A DNA stretch of 64,000 nucleotides from Bicyclus anynana (taxonomy: Eukaryota; Arthropoda; Insecta; Lepidoptera; Nymphalidae), in assembly GCF_947172395.1 (NCBI RefSeq), contig NC_069086.1, positions 5,984,501 through 6,048,500 on the forward strand. Reading direction: 5' to 3'. Made by a program: the position numbers and the translations under genes. Of this stretch, positions 35,701-44,039 are shown piece by piece. The notes under the pieces were generated by a model. The model worked only from the letters and a program-made list of their open reading frames with translations. It searched no databases and was not told the DNA's origin. Each line of letters starts with the position of its first letter. The first letter of the stretch is position 1.

Positions 35701-38700
35701 CGCGTGATATTTAATTTCTTAAAATGCACACAACTGCAAAGTTGGAGGTGCATGCCCCGGACCGGATTCGAACCCAGGCCCTCCGGAATTGGAGGCAAAG
35801 GTCATATCCACTGGGCTATCACGGCTCTTCATACTGATAGATATCGTTAAAAGCAGACATTTGTATATACCTACATTGTATTTTAGGAAGACAATTTTGC
35901 ATTGGATCGATTAGTAAGCTGACGGAACAAACGCATTGTTCATCATCATCATAATTTATGGATGGACGTATACTGCTGGACATAGGCCTCTTGCATGGGC
36001 TTCCAAACAAAACGGTCTTGAGCTGCCAGCATCCAGCGTCACACCTGCCACCCGCTTGATGTCCTTGGTCCACCTAGTGGGGGTCAACCAAACAATAGAT
36101 AAATCTATACTAATATTATTAATGCGAAAGTAACTCTGTCTGTCTGTTACCTTTTCACGGCTAAACGGCTGAACCGATCTAGATGAATTTTGGTATGATC
36201 GTAAATGGGACTTTGGAGCAAAACTTAGGATACTTTTTGAACCTAAAATAAATATAGAAGGGGGTGTAATAGGGGTTGAAAGTTTGTATGGAAAGTTCTT
36301 CATTTTTAGAGTTACTCTTTTAATTGTCCATCCTATTCATATTATAAACGCGAAAGTTTGTATGGATGTTTGTTACTCTTAAACTACTAAACCAATTTCG
36401 TTGAAATTTGGAATGGAAATAGATTTTACTCTGGTTTAGTTAAAGTTACTTTTTATCTCGGAAAAGTCCATGGTTCCCGAGGGCTTTGTGAAAAACTAAA
36501 TTTCACGCGGACGAAGTCGCGGGCGTCTGCTAGTACCTATATATATATTTTTTTACTTTCAGGTGAAATACATCTGGACATCGGGTCGCCTCTGCGACTT
36601 CAAGGGCTGCAACCGACCAGACCTGCTGCCCAACGAGATCAACGGCTGGTTCTGGACGGCCGAGCTGCAGAAGCTGGCTCCCACCACCAACCGGCAGCAG
36701 AACGACTGGTCCGAAGGCGGCGGCATTGGGAAACCGCAGCCTGACAATCGGGTAAGTGCTGGTTTCACCACCTTCTACTGATAAGTGCCTAATACCCTAT
36801 TCACAAGTTATGTCTTTGTCCTTCATGACATAGAGTAATAGAGTGACAAAACTGACGTCAGCAACTGACGATCAAGTCTGCAGCGGAGCCACCAGCGCGC
36901 GTAGGAATGTAGGCGTCAGTGAAATAAATATTGAGATTGGTTATCAGTGTGGTTTCGATATGCACGAAACCGCGCGGCACAGCTATAGTATCTAAATATT
37001 TATAATTAATACTAGCGGACGCCCGCGATATCGTCCACCCTTAGACCTCTTTATCCAGCCAGTAGTATAGCTATAAAAATGGAGTAACTTCTCCCGTTTT
37101 CCCAACATATGCCTTCACTGCTCTGCTCCTATTGAGCGTGATGAAAAGTACACTATAACCTGCCCAGGAGTTTGTACCATAGAGTAGTTTTTGTTTCTAT
37201 AACGAACATACAGACAGACAGACAAAAATTTTACTGATTGCATTCATAAGTTCCATATCCTATTCTAAGGTTGCCCCCCCCGTCCCCCTCATGCCCCTCT
37301 CCTATAAAAGGGAAGGCCTGGCCCTGTGGTGTACTTTTAAAATGCAGATAATGATGAAATGATAATATGTATAAGCCGTATTAACACCATCGTCAGCACA
37401 AAGCCAAAACCTTGTATTGCAAGCAAACCATTTCGTAGCTACAAAAATATTACCCAATGTGACATCAGCAAATTACACAACAGAAAAAGCATATACTTGT
37501 TAAGTAATATTTGTAGTAAACTCGTTAAAATTGCAAATGACGCACAATGAAAAGGAAAGCCGTAGTATTTACGGCTGGAGTTGGTCGCAGGGCGCGCCCG
37601 CATGTATTGCAATATAGCCCACTTTCTCCAGCATGCCGCATGCGAAGACAAAAGCTCATCGATATTCGGCATGCGTCAACCTCGTCGGAAATCGCACGGT
37701 GCCAAACTGCCTACCGCTTTCACGCATGTGTAAAAACCACGGACTTATCTTTGTATACATTATCCGTGGCGCAGTGATATGCGCGGAGGTTCTTAATTGG
37801 TCCAGGTCTGACTGGTGGGAAGGCTTTGGCCGTAGCTAGTTACCACCCTACCGACAAAGGCGATTTAGCGTTCCGGTACGATGTCGTGTAGAAACCGAAA
37901 GGCATAGATTTACGATAAGGTAATGCCGAAAGGAGTGTGGATTTCATCCTACTCCTAACAAGTTAGCCCGCTTCCATCTTAGATTGAGTAAACTTGACTT
38001 GACTGCAATCTCATCACAGGTGAGATTGCAGTCAAGGGCTAACTTGTAGAGAATAAAAAAAAAGAAATGGTATTTGCTTATGAAACCATATAGAAATAAA
38101 TTCCCCATCGTTCTATCTACATGCAATACATTCATCTATACTAATAATACAAGGAGGTTGTGATGATGTAGGGGGTAATCTCTGGATCTACTGAACCGAT
38201 TTTGAAAATTCTAGTGCCACTACAAAGCCACGCTATTTGTGAGTGTATAGGCTATTTTGTAAAGGGAACGGGAACTAGGGGATGAAACCACGGTGCGTCA
38301 GCTAGTACAAAATATTTTTGTTAGCTTACTCCTCTTAACAGGCTTTTGGATTTGTATGAAATTTTGGGTATAACTGCATACTGTCACAGAAAACATAAGT
38401 ACAAGTACAGAAGATTCACTCCGCAACGTCATTAAAATAAATAGCGACTCTCGGTATGAAACAATACGGCGTATGTCCTTTTGGGAAAATCAGTGGATTT
38501 TGCATCTAACACGCCTTAATACAAAATACTTAAAATCCAGCTGAATGTCACACAGACAGAATGCAGAAATAAGGAGACAAAAAAGTCCATATTCACGATT
38601 AGGAGAGATCGTAGTCATACGCGAGCATAATTACCTATATATCAAAAAAAATCATAAACACAGAGTTCGGATTTTCCCTTTTCGAATGCTAATAGTTAAA

Positions 38701-39682
38701 AAGGAAATAGTAATTTAGTTTTAAAAAATATACTACTAAATAAGTATATTTTTGGAAACTACTAAAATACCACGCGGTTAACCGGAAGTGCATCCGCTTT
38801 CAGTAACAAATAGCAGTCATTAGTCACATACGCAGCCAAGGCTTCGCATTAGGCGGTTTCTTGCATAATTACCTACTGTTGTCAAGCTAGGAAAACCTTT
38901 AATGTTTCCTATTCAACAGCTATTATATAACAGTTATTTGTTAACCACAAAGTGCGGAATTTTGCTAGGAAGTAGCAATTTGCAAATAAAATAATTTGGA
39001 CATCGTTATTGTATACTGTCATCTATTAGAAAACGTACCATAACAATTAAATAGTAAATAATAAAACTGTTGCATAATTATAGTGTTTTTTAGATAGCAT
39101 GGGTCCGGTGACAGTTCGTTTCACTCAGGAAAGTTTGCCGCGATTCACGAAAGTATTATGAACGTCATAAGACAACTGTCACGGTACCCAAGCTATCTGA
39201 AAAACACTTTAGGGTTTTTACAAAACGAACGAAAGTTTTAAGACCAAATTGTTTCTTAGCTGAAACGACACTTTCATGTAATCTAATAACAATAAAAATA
39301 TTGAGCAAAGAAAAATATTTACCTATTACTTACCAATATAATATACTCTTAACTACATACCACAAATAAATTTTAAATTCGAAAAATTTGTGGCTCCCAA
39401 AATCGTCAAAATTAGACTAAGACATAGATGGTATGAGCAGTGTTTTTATGCTCATATGGTGTGCACTAAACTGCTGAAGATTAATAATGACCTTCATTTT
39501 GCTTACAGGAACTGATTCAAGGAGGCGCCGCAGAACATTGCGTCGCAATTCTAAACAATTTCTACAATGACGGAGTACACTGGCATGACGTGGCCTGCCA
39601 CCATCGGAAGCCCTTCGTCTGCGAAGAAAACGACGCTCTACTGAAATACGTGCGATACACCAACCCAAATCTAAGAGTATAA
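29731..39682 (+). CDS. Secreted C-type lectin domain protein
   Basis: Four coding exons: 29731-29857, 33235-33395, 36563-36751 and 39509-39682, giving 216 residues. Residues 1-15 are a signal peptide (MKRLLLL..., cleavage after AQA). The C-type lectin domain spans about 45-199: the WLSARNYCRQRC helix (62-73), LVSLET, WFW, the sugar-site motif QPD (155-157), WHD (184-186) in place of the usual WND, and the closing Cys residues C170, C189 and C197. QPD usually goes with galactose-type binding; this is a family rule and not seen directly. The overall pattern resembles Drosophila Clect27, but I do not assign that name. It is probably an extracellular carbohydrate-binding protein of immunity or matrix. 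Confidence 0.9.
29868..29955 (-). mobile_element. RTE-type LINE 3' end fragment
   Basis: ATCATCATTGTTATCACCAG then CCGATAGACGTCCACTGGAGG, the inverted 3' terminus also seen at 35938 and 49624. It lies 11 bases after the lectin exon 1 donor. Confidence 0.5.
30213..30543 (-). mobile_element. Family A SINE, inverted, in lectin intron
   Basis: Poly-T at 30213-30225, then the body, with the inverted head GGGGATCGAACCCAGGACCT to GGAGGCCGTC at the right. Confidence 0.75.
31206..31512 (-). mobile_element. Family B SINE, inverted, in lectin intron
   Basis: CATTATCATTAACAACCCAT, GTCTCCTCTCAGAATGAGAG and the inverted head CGAACTGACGCCCTCTGAAT. Confidence 0.7.
31757..31888 (-). mobile_element. Helitron-like repeat, truncated at both ends
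   Basis: CTGACGCCGCGCGGTATCAC through ATACGGGGATAATAAAAATA to AAATCGGACCAG, with the terminal CTAG and TATAGA lost. Confidence 0.55.
31977..32049 (+). tRNA. tRNA-Lys (anticodon UUU)
   Basis: A 73-base cloverleaf. The acceptor GCCCGGA pairs with TTCGGGC, with discriminator G. The D arm includes GCTCAGTCGGTAGAGC, the anticodon stem TTGGA/TCCAA holds loop CTTTTAA with TTT at 32010-32012, and the T arm includes the GGTTCAAGTCC box B. Box A TAGCTCAGTCGG is intact. A T7 run follows at 32056-32062. It reads in the same direction as the lectin gene, inside its first coding intron. All stems pair, so it looks functional, unlike the SINE heads nearby. Confidence 0.95.
32056..32062 (+). terminator. Pol III terminator of tRNA-Lys
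   Basis: Seven consecutive T residues start six bases after the tRNA 3' end. Confidence 0.8.
32063..33234. other. Lectin intron 1 sequence without recognised features
   Basis: AT-rich intronic DNA between the tRNA gene and lectin exon 2. No repeat copy or further gene was supported. Confidence 0.4.
33446..33500 (+). repeat. Dispersed AACCGACTTC repeat fragment
   Basis: TTTTTAACCGACTTCCAAAA, then AGGATGAGGTTCTACGTTCG, like the start of the larger element at 54445. Confidence 0.5.
33760..34045. repeat. Region with repeated CCGGACA motifs
   Basis: GCCGGACA or TCCGGACA occurs about five times (33793, 33973, 33980, 33999, 34029). Probably the decayed end of a DNA transposon; no TIR pair could be fixed. 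Confidence 0.35.
34560..34758 (-). mobile_element. Complete Helitron-like repeat (199 bp)
   Basis: CTAGCTCACGCCGCGCGGTT at the left and ATAACATTATAGTGTAGA at the right, with AAATCGGTTCAGTAGTTTC inside. Confidence 0.55.
34893..35210 (-). mobile_element. Family A SINE, inverted
   Basis: Body ACAAGTTAGCCCTTGACTAC through TCTTTGCCGATAGG to the inverted head ACCTCCGTCTTGTAAATCCA. Several substitutions mark it as older than other copies. Confidence 0.7.
35514..35823 (-). mobile_element. Family B SINE, inverted
   Basis: (ATC)n TTTTCAACCCATATTCGG, GCGTGATATTTAATTTCTTA and the inverted head GATTCGAACCCAGGCCCTCC to CTGGGCTATCACGG. Confidence 0.75.
35938..36092 (-). mobile_element. RTE-type LINE 3' end
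   Basis: On the minus strand a frame encodes TRWTKDIKRVAG and the last residues of an RTE-like ORF2, ending in (ATG)n. No intact ORF remains. Confidence 0.6.
36104..36533 (+). mobile_element. Helitron-like repeat (430 bp) next to lectin exon 3
   Basis: 5' TCTATACTAATATTATTAAT, internal GGCTGAACCGATCTAGATGA and CTCGGAAAAGTCCATGG, 3' GTCGCGGGCGTCTGCTAG. Its 3' end is 29 bases upstream of the exon 3 start, so the branch-point and pyrimidine tract abut it. Confidence 0.65.
37012..37250 (-). mobile_element. Helitron-like repeat, inverted, in lectin intron 3
   Basis: CTAGCGGACGCCCGCGATAT, CTTAGACCTCTTTATCCAG and ATACAGACAGACAGACAAAA. The reverse of the body at 23990-24268. Confidence 0.6.
37763..38063 (+). 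mobile_element. Family A SINE, rearranged
   Basis: Head CCGTGGCGCAGTGATATGCG with the box B region deleted, a duplicated CCGAAAGG block at 37900-37935, and a small inverted GACTGCAATCTCATCAC/GTGAGATTGCAGTC hairpin near the tail. Confidence 0.65.
38135..38305 (+). mobile_element. Complete Helitron-like repeat (171 bp)
   Basis: 5' TCTATACTAATAATACAAGG, 3' CACGGTGCGTCAGCTAG, with ATCTACTGAACCGATTTTG inside. Confidence 0.6.
39082..39208. repeat. MITE with 35-bp inverted ends
   Basis: Arms 39082-39116 and 39174-39208 (AGTGTTTTTTAGATAGC and its complement, few mismatches) flank a 57-base centre. It lies in lectin intron 3. Confidence 0.6.
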
Positions 39683-39742
39683 ATAGAATAGTATAAAAAA
39701 AATCATCCTTCAAAGAAGTTTCCGTCTGCATCACAGCAAAAT

Positions 39743-39748
39743 AATAAA
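39743..39748 (+). terminator. Polyadenylation signal of the lectin gene
   Basis: AATAAA 60 bases past the lectin stop codon. Confidence 0.6.
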
Positions 39749-40701
39749 TGTATTTTGAAAAGTTCATTATCTTGCTATTTCTGTTTGTTTGAAGATACAT
39801 TTCATGTAAACAATGCAGATAAGATTGACTGAAGAGAATCTATTTAACAACAATGGTAATTACTTGGTAATTACATGTACATTATCAAAATAATGTTAAA
39901 AGTGCAGATAACAAATATCAAAGTATGCTTAAGCGTAGCTTGAGTGCTATAAGCTCTGTGATTACAGTAATGTCAATAGTGCCAACAAAAAGGTCAACAG
40001 CTGGCATAATGTTATCAACCATATTATCACAAAAATGTTAATTATTATTTGTCTTACCAGAAATTAAAATTAAAAAAAACCTTGATTGAGAACTCCACAA
40101 GCACTCTTTAGCTGTCTTAGTATGCTAATAGAAACAACTTGTTTGTTTGTTTTCTGCAACATGAAATATCTGTTTTTTTTTTTGGTCCAGCTATTCATTT
40201 AATAACAGTGCAAACATTCTGTTAAAGTCTATTTCTGTACCGCTATACAAATGTTTATAAGGTTTAATAAGAATGTAAAATATTAAGTTTGCTGGAAACC
40301 ATAATAATAATTATTATCATTTTAACTAAAAATTCCATCTAAGAAGTCTAGAATATCATGTCCCAGTCACTATTATTGTCCTTTTCCATTCATATTCATA
40401 TTTCTTATAGAACATCAATTGTTTTGTATCTTAGATATAAGTTTTACCTCAAATTATATTTATTAAATTTTAATTTATATAACAGTAGTCAACCAAGAAT
40501 ATCCATAGTGGAGTATATTTAAATAAACATACATTATTTATAATAAAGACTGCTATTAAATTACTTAATGTTTCTTTTTTAATCTCTATCTACAGAATTA
40601 AATAATCCCAGATTATAAATGACAAAGTGGTTTCTTATATTTTTAATCAATCTATAAGTGAGATAAGTGAAACTCAAAAAAACATTAGATATTACGTTTT
40701 T
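39749..40701. other. Intergenic AT-rich DNA between convergent genes
   Basis: This separates the 3' ends of the lectin (plus) and the PIN4 unit (minus). No exon, RNA gene or recognised repeat. Confidence 0.4.
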
Positions 40702-40707
40702 TTTATT
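40702..40707 (-). terminator. Polyadenylation signal of the PIN4 transcription unit
   Basis: AATAAA on the minus strand 45 bases past the stop of the downstream small ORF. It is a well-placed signal for that ORF and, if the transcript is dicistronic, for PIN4. Confidence 0.6.
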
Positions 40708-40751
40708 TCAGAAACATTATAAAAAGCACTTTCTCAAAGTGTTATAAATTA

Positions 40752-41317
40752 TTAACCTATTTTTAATTTGTATTTTACCCTTCTGGACGGTACTTTCTTG
40801 ACCATAGCAAACCAGAGGCAAATATTGCAAAAGTAAACAAATGACAGGAGCATGGAAATGTGCATCAGCCTGCATAGACGCAGGAAGCTCAACTTCAGGC
40901 CAAAACTGCAAAAATATTTTTATTTATATTCCATATATATACACAATAAATAGGCAGACAGTATGAAACAACTGAAGCACTTTATTAGTGCAGAGTCTCT
41001 ATGTTGATATATGGTGCTTGGTCATGCTGAATATAGTGTGAATCTTGCCCACAGTCAAAATTATATACTACAAAAACCTTCTTTCTTTTTCTAAATTGGT
41101 TACCAAAAATACTTCAATATAGCTTAACAGTGAGATATACTTACTCTCTGTTTGCTAACTCATTGATGTCACTATCAAATGACTCATTAGACCTCTGCGG
41201 TTCAGGTAGAGTTGTAAAGTCCTTATCAAATTGCTCTTGCAAACAGCATATTCTTTCCATAATAAATAACAAAAGTATCGCCCAGAAGTATTCAAATTCA
41301 AGCAACATTTCCTTCAT
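40752..41317 (-). CDS. Small membrane protein overlapping the PIN4 stop
   Basis: Two exons, 41317-41145 and 40905-40752, joined by a donor GA|GTAAGTAT and acceptor TTTTTGCAG|T; 108 residues. The ATG shares the sequence ATGA with the PIN4 TGA stop. A hydrophobic stretch at about 8-20 (FEYFWAILLLFIM) is followed by an acidic loop with LPEPQRSNESFDSDINELANRD. A clear membrane segment at about 71-93 (LMHISMLLSFVYFCNICLWFAMV) precedes a strongly basic tail (KKVPSRRVKYKLK). Spliced, the frame stays open to a stop 45 bases before AATAAA. I do not recognise the family. An alternative start is the second Met (41308). It is real if the spliced frame is conserved. Confidence 0.6.
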
Positions 41318-41794
41318 TTTTTCCCTTCAACCATTATAATGTGGTAGCCAAACTTCGTTTTGATTGGAGGATCCGTGTATTTTGGATTGGTGACTGATGA
41401 AATGGGCAAGGCAAATGCAGCATCTTGAAAGGGGCCAACCATGGAACCGCGGGTCATCCAGCCGAGGTCCCCGCCTTGCCTCGCCTTGTCTTCGCTATAT
41501 GCAGCTGCTACATCAGGAAATTTCTGACCTGCCTTCAACTTTTCCAACGCCTCCAAACATTTTGATTGTTTTTCGCACAAAATGTGTCTAACTTTGACAG
41601 CTGTCCCTCCTTTTTTCTCTTTTGCTGCTGCAGATTCTAAATTCAAAAACACTAAATGAAACTAAATGGACTCATTTAAAACAATGTAAAATCAAAACAA
41701 TAACAAGCTGGTTCTACTAACCTTTCGTTTCGCCAGATGATTTTCCTCCAGCAGCTTTTGGTTTGCCCTTTTCTGCTGGTTTATTAGGTGGCAT
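41314..41794 (-). CDS. PIN4: Peptidyl-prolyl cis-trans isomerase, parvulin-14 type
   Basis: Two exons, 41794-41722 and 41636-41314; 131 residues, the same length as the human PIN4 isoform. A Lys/Gly-rich N-terminal tail (residues 1-35, MPPNKPAEKGKPKAAGG) is followed by the parvulin rotamase fold: VKVRHILCEK (38-47), AYSEDKARQGGDLGWM (70-85), GSMVGPFQDAAFAL and the C-terminal TKFGYHIIMVEGKK. It lacks a WW domain, as expected for the PIN4 branch. Family members act in the nucleus and nucleolus, in ribosome biogenesis and DNA binding. The stop overlaps the start of the downstream ORF. Confidence 0.95.
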
Positions 41795-42063
41795 TACAAT
41801 AAATTTACAATAATTATCTCACCAAAGTTTGTATGATAGAAATCAAAGAATTGATTACAAGAATATAGAATTATATTTTTCGTCAAATTAAAATAATTAT
41901 CAATCCTTTAACGGCACTTCTAGGTTATGTTTATCGTAGTTATATTACTCTTATTCTGTGGCCTTTGCATTGTGCATACTCTGTGATTGATTTTCTTAAT
42001 CGAGTTTATTCACTGATAGCACAGGACTCTAGAGTCTAGCCTATTTACACTGGTACCGGGCAC

Positions 42064-43092
42064 TAGAGGTGAAGCGTATATACTGAAGCAGGTCTTAACA
42101 CTAGGTTTGATAGAAGACGTATGGCGTACGAGTACGGAGCAGGGACATAAACACGTATTACGCGTATTTAGAAGTACCGAGTAACGAGGAGCGCAAGACG
42201 TCAACAGAGTGCGAGTCCAATACTCAAAAATACTCTAACGGTCCAATCAATGCGGGACGTGTTCAGAGACGCGTTCGATTAGTAATGTGTGAGTGAGAGA
42301 CTTCTATCAATGCCGAAAGAAAATAGATTTTGTCTTCTAGATATAAGACCGGTTTTTCAACGCAATAAACACTTCATACTCCAACAGTCAAAACATCGCG
42401 AGACGCGTTCCCGGACGCGTTCGTTTAAGAATATGTGAGTGACGTCCCATTGCCGAAGAAAAATTGTCTTTACCTTATCAAACATAAGACCGATTTTTTA
42501 ACGCAGTATACACTTAATACTCCAAATATCGTACTGAAGCATGCGTGAGTCCCTGATTTTAATCCATAAGTTAAAAACATAATGTTTATTTGTTTTAGTA
42601 TGATTATTTATCCGCTAAAGTAACAAGTTAATGTAACCCGACAGTATTATGAGGTAATATTGAAAGAAATAACTAAATAATAAAATTAAATTGAAATTTT
42701 GAAATTAATGACTGAAATATTTTTGTTTGCAAATTTTTTTCTTTTTTTTTGTGGATTACAAAAACGAAAAATAGTTGAAGAAACCAATTGAGAAAAACAA
42801 AATAAAAAGACAAAAATGATTTTCTATTACCCGGGATCGAACTCAGGATTCCAAGTTTGTTGTACCTTGCGAACATACCACTGGTCCAAATGACTATGTA
42901 GACCTCGGTTGAAATTAATGTACGCTTACTATCAGATAATATGATGTAAAATCGCTGGCCACTGAGTATTTAGGTCCTAATGGATGGCTCGTACTTCTAA
43001 ATACTCGTGGAGCTAGTCTTTGGAACGCTTCTCTCGGGGTACTCGTACTCGTAATACTCAGTACGCGTTTTAGCGAGTACGACTCATCTCTA
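42064..43092. mobile_element. hAT-like non-autonomous element with 8-bp target duplication
   Basis: Ends TAGAGGTGAAGCGTA (left) and TAGAGATGAGTCGTA (reverse complement of right), flanked by CCGGGCAC (42056-42063) and CCGGGTAC (43093-43100). The interior has CGAGTACTCG-like subterminal repeats, two degenerate copies of a block of about 150 bp (42250-42390, 42405-42530), and an inverted tRNA-like head at about 42828-42890. No transposase frame. It sits between PIN4 and MED12. Confidence 0.65.
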
Positions 43093-43100
43093 CCGGGTAC

Positions 43101-44039
43101 CCTATTTACCGTATTACAATAAAGTCACTTTCGGGGTGTAATCACTCGGTACATTTCAATCTCAGTACAATACTGCATATGCCTCCTTCGTTCGGACACT
43201 TCTCTATAGATGGCGCTATATTTTATAGTCTACGAGTATTCATATATTTTCAGCGGTATATGTCGATCTCTGCTCCAAAGATGGCGCTAATCAGCTGATG
43301 ACTTCGTACTCTATGGTCAATTTTGTTTTTGTATTGTCAGACCAATTATTGTATAGAACCTGCCTCGCTAGACGATACTTATCTGTCAAAGTATATGATT
43401 AACGATCTAATGCGATTATAAAAACTGTCTCTATAGAGTCGATGTTAAATAGTTGGAATCGTGTTCGTTGGTTAAAGAGCTCCGTTAAAATACCTTTTTG
43501 TGTAATTGAAATATGTAAAAAACGGGCAAAAACTTCTAACTTATACCAAATCTAAGGTCGTTTTACTCGGAAAATGACAGACAGTCAGACAATTTTGTTC
43601 GTGACTACGAGTGCAATACAGGTCCTTCTATAATTGGTCTGAGTTTTGTGCTCTACTCACAGATTAATAGATACTACGTATCTCTCTTTGACACTATTAT
43701 CTATGTATCTTATCTAAAGTATCTCTATCTCTACTCTACTCTGTGTCTGTAGGTGGTCTCCTGGTCTGTGGTGGCAATTATTATTTATTGATATTGTTTT
43801 TACTTTTAATTTTATTGATTTCGTCCCAATTTTACTAGACGAAATGTTAATATTCTATGCGATATCATAGCAAAAATAGAGATGTTTACATAAGTATCCT
43901 TTAATTTCTAAATGAAAGGTAAGCGCTGGTGGTATCGACTTGAACTATGATGTTCCCTTGTAAAGTGTTAACGTAAGATCGTTTTCGAGTGATATAAATT
44001 TTTGTGATTTGCACAGACAAATCCATTTTGTCTGACACG
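43101..44039. other. MED12 upstream region
   Basis: The MED12 promoter is expected here. No convincing TATA or initiator pair was seen. An in-frame ATG at 44004 lies 12 codons before the chosen MED12 start. Confidence 0.4.

Noticed and set aside
35956..36303. 115-codon minus-strand ORF
   Set aside because: Chance fusion of an RTE 3' fragment with a Helitron-like repeat.
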